From: Pyrinomonadaceae bacterium
GTDB taxonomy: Bacteria; Acidobacteriota; Blastocatellia; Pyrinomonadales; Pyrinomonadaceae
Direction: 5' to 3'
Length of the DNA stretch: 35,013 nucleotides
Assembly: GCA_013811945.1 (NCBI GenBank)
Contig: JACCUI010000147.1
Span: forward strand, 1 to 35,013
The position numbers and the translations under genes are program-made. Of this stretch, positions 24,786 to 33,156 are shown piece by piece (the first letter of the stretch is position 1; each line of letters opens with the position of its first letter). The notes under the pieces were generated by a model that was given only the letters and a program-made list of their open reading frames with translations, was not told the DNA's origin and searched no databases.

Positions 24786-25691
24786 ATGTTAGTTCTAATC
24801 GTCGCCTTAACATTCACTTGCCTGGTCCTCGCGGTCATGGGTGTTTACTGGATATTCGCGCGTCCCGCGGCTGTCGTTACTTCACGACTCGAGAGCATGG
24901 ATCCCAGCCTGGAGCTCATCGAGAATAATCCCCTAACGATGATGGCAAAACGTGTCGCCGAGCCGCTCAACCGGATGGTTCCGATTTCGGCGACTGATGC
25001 GCTGAAGCTGCAAAAGCAGTTACTCCAGGCCGGCTATCGTTCGATCGATGCGGCCATGGCTTTTCGCGCCATTCAATTGACGCTGGTGGTCGCTTTCCCA
25101 AGTTTGGTGACCACGATCTGCTTCATTCTCGGGCGGCCATTGAACAACTTTTTTGTGTGGGGATTGATCGGGGCTGCGGTGGGCTTTTACCTTCCGCGCT
25201 ACGTCCTACGAAAAAAGACAAAGAGCCGGCAGCAACGCATCACCTGGGGTTTGGCAGACGCGATGGATTTGATGGTGGTTGCGGTGGAGTCAGGTTTGGG
25301 ACTCAACGCTGCGTTGAACCGCGTGGGCGAAGAATTGAAGAACGTACATCCCGACATGCATCACGAACTGGAGTTGCTCAATCTGGAAATTCGCGTCGGC
25401 CGAAGCCGCGAGGAGGCGTTGCGCAATCTCGCCGAAAGAACCGGTATTGACGACATCCGCAGCTTCGTGGCCCTGCTGATCCAGGCGGACCGCTTCGGTT
25501 CCTCCATCGGTAAGGCTGTGCGTATATTTGCAGAATCTCTCAGGACCAAGCGCCGACAACGCGCCGAGCAGGCATCACAAAAAGCGGCTTTGAAGCTAAT
25601 TTTCCCGCTTACGGCTTTTCTGTTTCCGGTAATCATTCTGGTAATACTTGGTCCTGCAATTCTCAATCTAATTGATCTGTTTTCCAAATGA
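24786..25691 (+). CDS. tadC: Tad inner-membrane platform protein TadC
   Basis: The 301-residue membrane protein shares the GspF-like domain with TadB: LADAMDLMVVAVESGLGLNA, LNLEIRVGRSREEALRNLAE and RSFVALLIQADRFGSSIGKA. Helices lie at both ends and in the middle (FPSLVTTICFILGRP; FVWGLIGAAVGFYLPRY; LIFPLTAFLFPVIILVILGP). It follows tadB by 55 bp, the standard gene order. Confidence 0.95.
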   Translation: MLVLIVALTFTCLVLAVMGVYWIFARPAAVVTSRLESMDPSLELIENNPLTMMAKRVAEPLNRMVPISATDALKLQKQLLQAGYRSIDAAMAFRAIQLTLVVAFPSLVTTICFILGRPLNNFFVWGLIGAAVGFYLPRYVLRKKTKSRQQRITWGLADAMDLMVVAVESGLGLNAALNRVGEELKNVHPDMHHELELLNLEIRVGRSREEALRNLAERTGIDDIRSFVALLIQADRFGSSIGKAVRIFAESLRTKRRQRAEQASQKAALKLIFPLTAFLFPVIILVILGPAILNLIDLFSK

Positions 25692-25730
25692 TATAGCGCT
25701 GCAGCCGGCGTCACTCAAGGGAGGCTCGTT

Positions 25731-26807
25731 ATGTTGAAACGCACATTGATAGTTATCTCACTCGCGGTCGCATTGATGCTAGGCGCACAGCAGCAGCAAC
25801 GCGTGCACGGTATTCTTATGACTGACGCAGAGTTGCTGACGATGAATAGAGCAGATGCTACCGCCGCAAACAATGAGCAAACGCAAGGCCGTGAGAATAA
25901 TCTGCTGCATGCCCTGAAGGCTCCCTTTAAAGCGATCGGTCGGTTATTTGGCCGAGGAAGAAAAGGCGACAACAAACTCCAACGGCTATCTGAGAACGAT
26001 GCGAAGAGATTCGAAAGCACGCCGGTGAATCAGATTAGCGATGCGACGTCGGTTGCACAAGTGGGCCCAGAATCGGATCCGCGAAACATTCAGGGGAGCG
26101 CCCAGGCGCATCTTGAGCGCGGCCGTGCCCTGCTCAATGGAGGAAACCTAAACGAAGCAATAGCCGAACTCTCGCGCGCAGCCTCACTCGATTTCAAGCT
26201 TTCAGAAGCTCATAACCTCCTGGGCGTTGCGTACCAATTGAAAGGCCTCCCCGAGATGGGCAGGAGATCCTTCCAAGCCGCTCTGAAGGTTGATAAGAAC
26301 AATCTGCAAACCCTTAATAATCTCGGGTATCTACTCTCGAGTAATGGCGACTACAAGGGCGCGCTCACTTTTCTTAAAAAGGCTGTTCGCCTGGCGCCTG
26401 ATGATCCGCTCGTACTCAACAATCTGGCCCTGGCGCAATCCCAGCTGGGCAAGTTTGATGAAGCTACCAAGAACTTCGTTCGCGCAGGCGGCGAGATCAA
26501 GGGCCGCCTAAACATTGCCAATCGACTTGAGATTGTGGGTCGGTCTGCAGAGGCGCGGAAGCACTACGAAGCTGCAAGATTGCAGGCTGAGGCTAGTCAA
26601 AGAACAAATCCCAACTCTCAGGCGATCACAGTGCTAATGGAGGTCGAGAACGGACGTATCAAATATGCTTCTGTGCCGAATCGACGTCCCGGCCTGGCTG
26701 CATATGAAGCCACCGCGATGCGCATCGCGCGCGAACGCCGTTATCCAGCAAACAAAAGCGGGCAAGAGTCAATAGTGATTAGAGTTTCTTCCGTCCCAGC
26801 TTCGTAA
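25731..26807 (+). CDS. tadD: TPR protein TadD
   Basis: The 358-residue protein has a signal-like N-terminus (LIVISLAVALMLGA) and, after a basic linker (FKAIGRLFGRGRKGD), about four TPR units from roughly 123 to 270 (HLERGRALLNGGNLNEAI; NLLGVAYQLKGLPEMGRRSF; LNNLGYLLSSNGDYKGAL; LNNLALAQSQLGKFDEAT). TadD is a periplasmic or outer-membrane TPR factor needed for secretin stability in other Tad systems. The C-terminal ~60 residues are unlike the TPR part. GGGAGG lies eight bases before the ATG. It is the last gene of the core locus. Confidence 0.88.
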   Translation: MLKRTLIVISLAVALMLGAQQQQRVHGILMTDAELLTMNRADATAANNEQTQGRENNLLHALKAPFKAIGRLFGRGRKGDNKLQRLSENDAKRFESTPVNQISDATSVAQVGPESDPRNIQGSAQAHLERGRALLNGGNLNEAIAELSRAASLDFKLSEAHNLLGVAYQLKGLPEMGRRSFQAALKVDKNNLQTLNNLGYLLSSNGDYKGALTFLKKAVRLAPDDPLVLNNLALAQSQLGKFDEATKNFVRAGGEIKGRLNIANRLEIVGRSAEARKHYEAARLQAEASQRTNPNSQAITVLMEVENGRIKYASVPNRRPGLAAYEATAMRIARERRYPANKSGQESIVIRVSSVPAS

Positions 26808-26865
26808 CAAAACGCCGAACGCGCTAACGATGGTGAGTATGAACATGCCTGGAGGGGTTGAGTTT

Positions 26866-26879
26866 GTGGCGGGCGCCAC
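26866..26879. terminator. Short hairpin after tadD
   Basis: GTGGC-GGGC-GCCAC lies about 60 bp after the tadD stop. It lacks a T-run, so it is at best a weak end signal. Confidence 0.25.
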
Positions 26880-26940
26880 GAGGCTGTGTCAGAACTCGGA
26901 ATAGAAGTTCATCTGCGACCCTGTGGCTTGAACGCGGCAC

Positions 26941-27069
26941 TCAATACAGAACCCGGAGCGGTAGCGACCGGATCTTAGACTCAACCGACGCTTGAGGATG
27001 ATCACCTAACGAACTACGTTCCCACTTGAGTGTCGCATCCGGTCTCTACCGCTCCCGGTTCTGCATTGA
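26941..27069. repeat. Long inverted repeat with ~33-bp arms between tadD and the ATPase gene
   Basis: The left arm (26941-26973) and right arm (27037-27069) pair almost completely; both contain GAGCGGTAG…GACCGGAT read in the matching sense, with only about three mismatches. The 63-bp centre may form a second, shorter pairing (ACTCAA…TTGAGT). As RNA it would be a stable hairpin. The GGTAGCGACCGG-type core resembles intergenic repeats I recall from Blastocatellia genomes. The element probably separates the core Tad message from the next block. Confidence 0.75.
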
Positions 27070-27120
27070 GGTTTAATGAAACTCGAACCTCGAAGCTTGA
27101 CAATACCCTGGGGAGTATAG

Positions 27121-28449
27121 ATGGCCCATCTAAACATTCTGACTAGAGCTGAGATTGAGGCCCTCGGTCCGCCAACCCCTGAGGAGTTGGGTGATACGGG
27201 AATACCCGATGCCTTTCTCCGCGAACTCGCCCTCAAACACGTCGCAACGTTCCCGGAACCCACCACAGAGGCTGTCGCCGACAGCCTGCACCTTCCCTCC
27301 TCCCTGACAGAGGAGCTGCTTTACGGCCTTTACCGCGAGAAGTTTATCGAGATGCGGCTGCGAAGTGCGGTGGGCTCTACGCGCTATGCGATGCTCGATC
27401 ACGGATGGGAACGGCTGACGCGATTGCAGTCCCACAGCGGTTATCTCGGTCCGGCGCCTGTATCGCTCACCGACTATACCCATATGATGCGGCTGCAGGC
27501 CGTGCCCTCCCAATCGGCTACGATCGAGACGGTGCGAGTCGCTTTTCAAGATCTGGTGCTGCCCGATTCTTTACTGCAAACCCTGGGTTGTGTGATCAAT
27601 TCGCGATCCTCGCTTTTTCTCACAGGACTGACGGGTACCGGAAAGACCGCGGTTTCCGAGCGCATGAATGCAGCGCTGTTTGGCAACATTTGGATACCAT
27701 ATGCAGTAGAGATTGACGGGCAGATCATTCGCATTTTTGATTCCCATTGCCATCATCCCGTTCTTGAGAGGAGCTCGGTCACTGACCACGATCGTCGCTG
27801 GGTGGAAATAGAAAGACCGTCGATCATTGTCGGTGGTGAACTGACCCTGGACAATACAGATTTGACGTGGTCTGAGACGGCAAAGTTTTATGAAGCCCCG
27901 CTGCAGGTGAAATCCAACGGCGGAACCTTGGTAATCGACGACTTCGGCCGCCAACGAGTGGCGCCGCGGGACCTGCTGAACCGCTGGATTCTGCCCCTTG
28001 AAAGACGCGTCGACTTTCTGACGCTGCATAGCGGCAAAAAGATCGAAGTACCTTTCGAGCAGCTCGTCGTCTTCTCCACCAATCTCGAGGAGAAGGAGCT
28101 GGTTGATGAAGCTTTTCTGCGGCGCATGGGCTACCGAGCCCGTGTCGAGCCGCCCACGCCCTCAGCGTTTGTCGAGATCTTTAAGCGTTTGGTAACCACT
28201 CGGGGAGTGGTCCTCGATCAGAAATGTCTGGACCACGTTCTGAGCAAGTATGCGTTCGAGAAGCGCATGATGAAGGCATGTGAGCCGCGCGATCTGTTAA
28301 ATAAGGTGACAGATATCTGTCTCTTCGAAGGTCGCAAGCTTCAACTTACGCCCGAACTGGTTGACCTGGCCTGGGGAAATTACTTCGGCACAGCGCACGG
28401 GTTTAAACCGGAGTTCGAGCAGTTTCAGACCACACAAGCAACCATGTAG
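27121..28449 (+). CDS. AAA+ ATPase of unknown function, linked to the Tad locus
   Basis: The 442-residue protein has an N-terminal ~130-residue winged-helix-like part (LKHVATFPEPTTEAVADSL… YGLYREKFIEMRL), then an ATPase with Walker A GLTGTGKT (169-176), a Walker B-like block TLVIDDFGRQ (Asp273-Asp274), sensor-1-type VVFSTNLEEK and the helical lid (YAFEKRMMKACEPRDLLNKV). The arrangement is like MoxR/bacterial enhancer-type AAA+ proteins, but the second domain is distinct. No membrane segment is seen. It opens the accessory block after tadD on the same strand. Relatives beside pilus and secretion genes are known to me only as 'ATP-binding protein', so no function is assigned. Confidence 0.8.
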   Translation: MAHLNILTRAEIEALGPPTPEELGDTGIPDAFLRELALKHVATFPEPTTEAVADSLHLPSSLTEELLYGLYREKFIEMRLRSAVGSTRYAMLDHGWERLTRLQSHSGYLGPAPVSLTDYTHMMRLQAVPSQSATIETVRVAFQDLVLPDSLLQTLGCVINSRSSLFLTGLTGTGKTAVSERMNAALFGNIWIPYAVEIDGQIIRIFDSHCHHPVLERSSVTDHDRRWVEIERPSIIVGGELTLDNTDLTWSETAKFYEAPLQVKSNGGTLVIDDFGRQRVAPRDLLNRWILPLERRVDFLTLHSGKKIEVPFEQLVVFSTNLEEKELVDEAFLRRMGYRARVEPPTPSAFVEIFKRLVTTRGVVLDQKCLDHVLSKYAFEKRMMKACEPRDLLNKVTDICLFEGRKLQLTPELVDLAWGNYFGTAHGFKPEFEQFQTTQATM

Positions 28450-28464
28450 ATCTGGTTGGGAAAC

Positions 28465-28640
28465 GCCACAGATTTGTACGGATAAGCACCGATCAGGTTT
28501 TTGTTGAACTAATCGATCCACGAAACCACACTAGCGAACACGAAGAGTTGTTAGTGTCATTTCTTGCGAGTTCGTGAGTCGAGTCTGAGTATCCATTTGG
28601 TTTTGCGGCTCATTTGTGTTATTCGATCTACATCTGTGGC
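28465..28640. repeat. Nested palindromic elements between the ATPase and transglycosylase genes
   Basis: The outer arms GCCACAGAT (28465-28473) and ATCTGTGGC (28632-28640) are perfect inverted copies. Next to the left arm lies ACGGATAAGCACCGATC, the style of a common soil-bacterial intergenic repeat. Inside them sits a separate palindrome (28515-28580). This looks like one repeat inserted into another. Confidence 0.6.
28515..28580. repeat. Degenerate copy of the GATCCACGAAA palindrome
   Basis: It begins GATCCACGAAACCACACTAG and ends GCGAGTTCGTGAGTC. It is the same family as the 1304-1375 element but more diverged, and nested inside the 28465-28640 element. Confidence 0.55.
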
Positions 28641-28652
28641 TCTTTAACTTCT

Positions 28653-29786
28653 ATGCTTCGCCTCGGCACGCACATAACTCTGAGTCTTCTACTTTTTCCC
28701 CTGTCTGCGGCGGCAACTAAAGCACGCGACGCGAGTAGTGCTCTCTCAAATAACTCTGGTTTTGCGCAGAATACATCTGCCACTGCGCGCGCCACTATCC
28801 GCGCTCGTGCCGGAGACACTCTTAATAAAATTGCGCAACGCCTCGGTGTTCCCATCGCCGAGCTTATACGTCTGAACGGACTCAACGAAAATGCTCGGAT
28901 CAAGAAGGGGATGAAGATTCAAGTACCCGATGAGTCTCGGGCCTCCAGCGGCGAGGCTGGCGAGGTAATTGGATACAGTATTACTCGGTCGGACGGCTAT
29001 TCCTTTGAGGCGGACGAAGTGTGGAAAGATGGTGACGAGACCTGGTTTCGCAAGGGCAAGATATCTCAACGTGTGCATCAGCCGGTCAGTTCGATAACAC
29101 CGATAACTAAAGCGATCGCGTCTAAGCCCGCCGGCACCGTTCAGGTCGCAGATGTGGTTGCGCAGAAGCCAGTGCCTCCGCAAACTGATCACACTCCCGT
29201 TTGGATCCACCTCAACGGCGGTGCGCGCTTTAGAGTTGATGAAGTGCAGGAGACTACTGACGGCGCCTGGTACAATCGGGGTAATCTCTCCGTATTTGTG
29301 GAACGCGAGCGCATCGCGCGGATTGAACGGGAGATTCCCGGCATCCCTGGGAAATCGAGAAAATCCGACTGGAGTTCGGGCAACGCGGGGCTAGATGGAT
29401 TGATCAGAACAAATGGCGAGCGTTACAGTCTCGATCCTTATCTTGTTTTTCTTGTGATCGAGCAAGAGTCGCACTTTCGTCAGCGTGCCGTGAGCCCCAA
29501 AGGAGCTCGGGGCCTGATGCAGTTGATGCCCGGTACGGCCAGAAGGTTAGGCGTTCGCGACTCTTTCGATCCGGCGCAAAATATCATGGGCGGGTCGCGC
29601 TATTTAAAGGAGCTGATGATCATGTTTGGTGGGCGCGTCGATCTAGTGCTGGCGAGTTATAATGCCGGCGAGGGGGCAGTCATGAAATATGGCCGTGCCG
29701 TTCCGCCCTACCGGGAAACTCGTGACTATGTTAAACGGATTACCCGGCGCTATGGCCAACAGGAAAGCTCCCATTCAGAAAAGTGA
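28653..29786 (+). CDS. LysM and lytic transglycosylase protein with two Trp/Gly modules
   Basis: From ATG 28653 the protein has 377 residues; an upstream ATG at 28614 would place 13 extra residues before the signal peptide and lies in repeat DNA. Order: signal peptide (ITLSLLLFPLSAAATKA), LysM (RARAGDTLNKIAQRLGVPIA… KKGMKIQVP), two ~42-residue Trp/Gly modules (SFEADEVWKDGDETWFRKGK; ARFRVDEVQ…WYNRGNLSVFVERERIARI) and an SLT domain with catalytic Glu272 (IEQESHF), GLMQLMPGTARRLG and ASYNAGEGAVMKYG. It should cut peptidoglycan, plausibly opening the wall for pilus assembly. The modules may bind a partner shared with the 11516 and 32050 proteins. Confidence 0.9.
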   Translation: MLRLGTHITLSLLLFPLSAAATKARDASSALSNNSGFAQNTSATARATIRARAGDTLNKIAQRLGVPIAELIRLNGLNENARIKKGMKIQVPDESRASSGEAGEVIGYSITRSDGYSFEADEVWKDGDETWFRKGKISQRVHQPVSSITPITKAIASKPAGTVQVADVVAQKPVPPQTDHTPVWIHLNGGARFRVDEVQETTDGAWYNRGNLSVFVERERIARIEREIPGIPGKSRKSDWSSGNAGLDGLIRTNGERYSLDPYLVFLVIEQESHFRQRAVSPKGARGLMQLMPGTARRLGVRDSFDPAQNIMGGSRYLKELMIMFGGRVDLVLASYNAGEGAVMKYGRAVPPYRETRDYVKRITRRYGQQESSHSEK

Positions 29787-29836
29787 TGGGACCCCCGGCG
29801 CCACTGTCGCAGTGATTGCCCAGAAAGCAGTAAGTT

Positions 29837-30616
29837 ATGAAATATCTCTTTGTCGGACGAATTTTCCTCGTTCTTCTTGCCGTCACTCTGGGCTGTCTTT
29901 CAGCCCGCAGCCAAACCTCTGTTAACTCCAATCCACTCACCAACGCTTCGGTAGTGAAGTTAGTCAAAGCCGGCTTTAAAGAAAAGACCATAATTTCTAT
30001 CATCAGCGCCCGGCAGTCGCGCTTCGATTTGTCACCTGAGCGTATGATTGAGCTGAAGCGCAGTGGGGTCACTGAAAAGGTCATTCTAGCCATGCTTTCC
30101 CGTCAGGAAGGGATGGATCTGGGAGATGATTCGTGGAGCTCAGATCCGTTCTTCACCGCCGGCGGAGATAGCAGTAGAAACGGTACTGCGAAAAGCCAGA
30201 CGCCCGGCGATGGGGCGAGTGCTGATATCTTCGGCTCCAGCGGGGGCCTTAAAGGGGAAACGCGCAGCCGCGGCGGCAACGGCTCGATTTCCGGCGACAC
30301 GATTACTACCGGAAGCGCAACGGTGAAGATTATCCGTCCTCCCGCGGAGGCAAACACCCCGCCGAAGTTAGAAAAAACACCCAACCTGACAAACGCTTCG
30401 GTCATCGAGCTCGTGGAGGCGGGTTTCTCGGAAGGAACGATCATCCGGCGCATTGAACAATCACCAGTCGAATTCGATCTCTCTCCCACTCAGCTAAACG
30501 AACTTCGCAGACATCGTGTCAGCGAAAAGGTTTTGCTAGCGATGAGGTCTGCAATGGGCGACGACTCGGACGCCACAAAAAACCCACCCGGTTCCAATGG
30601 CACACCGAAAGAATAG
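29837..30616 (+). CDS. Secreted protein with two copies of the 53-residue module
   Basis: The 259-residue protein has a signal peptide (FLVLLAVTLGCLSARSQ). It carries two copies of a 53-residue module, each starting LTNASV and ending in VxLAM/VILAM, separated by a Gly/Ser/Asp-rich linker of ~80 residues (30120-30350). A third copy is in the minus-strand protein at 12404. The pattern (AGF…TII…FDLSP…L.EL….VSEKV) is familiar from Acidobacteriota, often in proteins of unknown role. It overlaps the VWA gene by 20 bases, so the two are probably co-translated. Confidence 0.75.
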   Translation: MKYLFVGRIFLVLLAVTLGCLSARSQTSVNSNPLTNASVVKLVKAGFKEKTIISIISARQSRFDLSPERMIELKRSGVTEKVILAMLSRQEGMDLGDDSWSSDPFFTAGGDSSRNGTAKSQTPGDGASADIFGSSGGLKGETRSRGGNGSISGDTITTGSATVKIIRPPAEANTPPKLEKTPNLTNASVIELVEAGFSEGTIIRRIEQSPVEFDLSPTQLNELRRHRVSEKVLLAMRSAMGDDSDATKNPPGSNGTPKE

Positions 30617-31820
30617 GACAATCCAGACATCAGGGAGTTGGCTGGTCCCCTGGCTGTTAGCCGTAATGCTGTTGCTGACAGGCATTGTGCTTTTTACGGC
30701 GCCGTGGACGCCCAGCTCACTGATCGCTTCGGCGCAAAGGTCAGAACCAAGGCAAAAGACTCGTTCAGCTTCCCAGCGCTCAAAGACATCGCCGCCCAAG
30801 CCCAAGCCCACGCCCACTCGCTCCGTTTTTGATTCTCTGGGTGAGCCCCCTCCTCCTCCTTCACTACCTTCACCGTCACCAAAGGTCGAGCTGGAAATTA
30901 ACCCGGGAGATGTCATTTCTGTTGACACCACCGAAGTGATGCTGCCGGTAAGCGTTCGCGACGCAAACGGCCGATTGGCCAGCGAGCTGACGCGCGAGGA
31001 TTTTCGCGTTTTCGAAGATGGCCGCGAACAGCCGTTGAGTGATCTAGCCTTAAGACAGGTTCCGGTGGACGTCGTTTTGATGGTGGACGCCTCGTCTTCG
31101 GTGGCGAGCAGTCTTGACGACTTCCGGAGAGCCGCAGATGGATTCGCTGCCCGGCTGGCTACCGATGATCGCGTTAGTCTTCTTAAATTCGACGACCGTA
31201 TTCAGTTGCTTCAGGATTGGACGCGCAGTCGCTTTCAACTCCGCCGCGCTCTGACTCGAATCGAGCCTGGCATGTTCACACGATTTTACGACGCCTTACT
31301 GCTGGCTGCTAAGCAACAGTTTAGCTCGAGCAAATCGCGCCGGGCAGTGATAGTCTTATCTGATGGCATTGATAGCGGACGTGGAACTTCACTCGAAAGT
31401 GCTTTTAGAGGCCTCCTCGAAGCACAGGTCGTAGTATATGTTGTAAGCAATACTGAGATTGCTCGTGCTACCAAGCTCGCGGAGCTCGACTCATTGCTTA
31501 ACGGATCAGAATCAACTGTGCGTTTTAATCAACTCCGCATTGACGATCTGCGCGAGGGATTGCGTGTGCTGGATCAGAGCGAACAAAGTCTGGCACAGCT
31601 TACATCGGCAAGCGGCGGCCGGTTATATAAACCGCGAAGCTTTCAGGCGCTGGAAGCTACGTACGCCGAGGTGGCCGACGAGTTGCGGCAGCAGTACGCT
31701 CTTTATTTCACGCCGCTGAACAAGACTCGCGATGGAGGCTTCCGTCGCGTCCGGGTGGAGACGACGAACTCCACTTACCGGCCGCAAACGAGGATCGGCT
31801 ACTTCGCGCCGAAGGGCTAA
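30597..31820 (+). CDS. VWFA-related acidobacterial domain protein
   Basis: The 407-residue protein has an N-terminal membrane helix (WLVPWLLAVMLLLTGIVLF), a Lys/Pro-rich spacer with repeated Pro (EPPPPPSLPSPSP), a beta domain (VMLPVSVRDANGRLASELTR… FRVFEDGREQPLSDL) and a von Willebrand A domain with MIDAS DASSS (Asp164) and IVLSDGIDSG. The ending (QQYALYFTPLNK…GFRRVRVET) is the signature of the family named from Acidobacteria. It should sit in the periplasm, anchored in the membrane, and bind protein through a metal. TadG proteins often carry a VWA domain; the tadG-like gene here does not, so this protein could replace that function. This last point is inference. Confidence 0.9.
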   Translation: MAHRKNRTIQTSGSWLVPWLLAVMLLLTGIVLFTAPWTPSSLIASAQRSEPRQKTRSASQRSKTSPPKPKPTPTRSVFDSLGEPPPPPSLPSPSPKVELEINPGDVISVDTTEVMLPVSVRDANGRLASELTREDFRVFEDGREQPLSDLALRQVPVDVVLMVDASSSVASSLDDFRRAADGFAARLATDDRVSLLKFDDRIQLLQDWTRSRFQLRRALTRIEPGMFTRFYDALLLAAKQQFSSSKSRRAVIVLSDGIDSGRGTSLESAFRGLLEAQVVVYVVSNTEIARATKLAELDSLLNGSESTVRFNQLRIDDLREGLRVLDQSEQSLAQLTSASGGRLYKPRSFQALEATYAEVADELRQQYALYFTPLNKTRDGGFRRVRVETTNSTYRPQTRIGYFAPKG

Positions 31821-31934
31821 GCTTCGCCAAAATAACGTACACGCGGTCAACCATGCTGGCCGCGTTCCTTAAGAGAGAGAAGCGCTTTTGAGTTTCGTGA
31901 TATGTCGTAAATCGCCTTACCTTGGCAAAGACGC

Positions 31935-32028
31935 GATCCACGAAATCAAGCGAAGCCGCAGAAAAGGCCCGTAAATTCATTTAAGAACACTACTCAAGTT
32001 TCGTGTTATCAGCCCCGTTCGTGCGTAG
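31935..32028. repeat. Diverged GATCCACGAAA-type element
   Basis: It starts GATCCACGAAATCAAGCGAA and includes TTTCGTGTTATC and GTTCGTGCG near its right side. The inverted pairing is weak, so this is a decayed member of the family seen at 1304 and 28515. Confidence 0.4.
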
Positions 32029-32049
32029 TAGTACTTTCAGGTTAACCAA

Positions 32050-32718
32050 ATGCGACCAATTACAATGTTCTTTGCCGCGGTGCTAATGGTCGCTGGAGCC
32101 TTTTCTTCCGGCTGGAGTCAAACGGGTGAGAGGGTCGGACCTCAGGGCGCGGGCAGTGCCCAGCCAAACGCACCGAGTGATGCTGCGGAAACCAGTGGAA
32201 CTAGGACCACAGCGGCGGAATTGCCTGAGGAGTCGACTGTCTGGGTTCATCTGGTCGGTGGAAGGCGAATTCAGGTAGATGAGGTTATGGAGCTCGCCGA
32301 CGGCTTCTGGTACAAGCGGGGCAATGTTTCGACATTTCTTGAGCGAGCGAGCGTAGCACGCGTGGAAAGAGTCTCAGCCACTAAAGCGATCTCGCTTACC
32401 AATCCCTCACTCGGGTCGGGCACCTGGAGCATCTCGGACTCGGCCAAAGTCGAGAGCTTCTTCCGGGACAGATTTGGTCGAGGCTTGCCTCTTGGTGCTT
32501 TCGGCCAGTCATACCTGCACACTCGCTGGGGACTTGATCATCGGAATGGGATGGATGTCTCACTGCATCCGGACAGCCCGGAGGGTAGAACATTGATTAG
32601 CTTTCTGAGGAATGAAGGCATACCCTACCTGGCATTTCGAGGTGCAATTCCGCGAGTGGCTACCGGCCCTCATATTCATGTCGGGAATGCCTCACACAGA
32701 GTTTCCGGCCGCAGATAG
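32050..32718 (+). CDS. Secreted protein: Trp/Gly module plus M15-like zinc hydrolase domain
   Basis: The 222-residue protein has a signal peptide (FFAAVLMVAGAFSSGWSQ), one Trp/Gly module at about 62-109 (VDEVMELADGFWYKRGNVST…) and a C-terminal domain with HTRWGLDHRNGMDVSLHPD (from about 157) and GPHIHVG (about 207-213). The spacing of His, Asp and His is like the zinc ligands of M15 D,D-peptidases (SxHxxGxAxD… HxH), so a peptidoglycan role is likely but the family assignment is mine. It is in the same strand block as the transglycosylase and shares its module. Confidence 0.65.
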   Translation: MRPITMFFAAVLMVAGAFSSGWSQTGERVGPQGAGSAQPNAPSDAAETSGTRTTAAELPEESTVWVHLVGGRRIQVDEVMELADGFWYKRGNVSTFLERASVARVERVSATKAISLTNPSLGSGTWSISDSAKVESFFRDRFGRGLPLGAFGQSYLHTRWGLDHRNGMDVSLHPDSPEGRTLISFLRNEGIPYLAFRGAIPRVATGPHIHVGNASHRVSGRR

Positions 32719-32748
32719 ACATGGCTTTTCCCTCTTGGAGTCAATGAG

Positions 32749-32970
32749 ATGAAATTCATCGAGGTCGCCCACCCCGAAGGCGGAAGGATTGTGGTCCATA
32801 TAGATCACATCACCAGTGCGCATTTCCGTCCCGGCGAACGCGAGATAAAATCTCGGCTAGGGCTGGATCTGGACGAACGCCAGAATGAATTGGTGCTCTT
32901 CGGCGAGGAGGCCGAGCGCGCCTGGCAGGCTATCCGGGAAATGGTGGTGGCTACAACCGTCACACAGTAA
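32749..32970 (+). CDS. Hypothetical 73-residue protein
   Basis: The small, soluble, charged protein (FIEVAHPEGGRIVVHIDHIT… LVLFGEEAERAWQAIREMV) looks like a beta-sheet followed by one helix. No family is recognised. It follows the hydrolase gene by 30 bp on the same strand and has good coding bias. No strong ribosome binding site is seen (AATGAG before the ATG). Confidence 0.55.
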   Translation: MKFIEVAHPEGGRIVVHIDHITSAHFRPGEREIKSRLGLDLDERQNELVLFGEEAERAWQAIREMVVATTVTQ

Positions 32971-33156
32971 TGGTAGGAAACGATCGCACAATCAGCCGCC
33001 GGCGGAAGCTCGGTAAGCACCGCAGCGGCGGCCGCCGGATCTTCGCGAGCGGAGCCCAACAAAACAAACCACTCCGGCACGAAAGCGCGGAGGTCAACCT
33101 CTGACGCGCTTCGGTGTCGGTCGTCTTAATGGAACAGACGGGCTAGTGGATCGTGC
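32971..33156. other. GC-rich gap with an inverted repeat
   Basis: CCGGCGG (32999-33005) and CCGCCGG (33032-33038) form a stem around 26 bases. The stretch marks the start of the G+C-rich minus-strand segment. A minus-strand frame of about 90 codons passes through it, without a recognisable family. Confidence 0.4.

Noticed and set aside
32805..33080. Minus-strand frame resembling a CheB-like nucleotide-fold start
   Set aside because: It overlaps the small gene at 32749, has no good start, and the similarity is only by eye.
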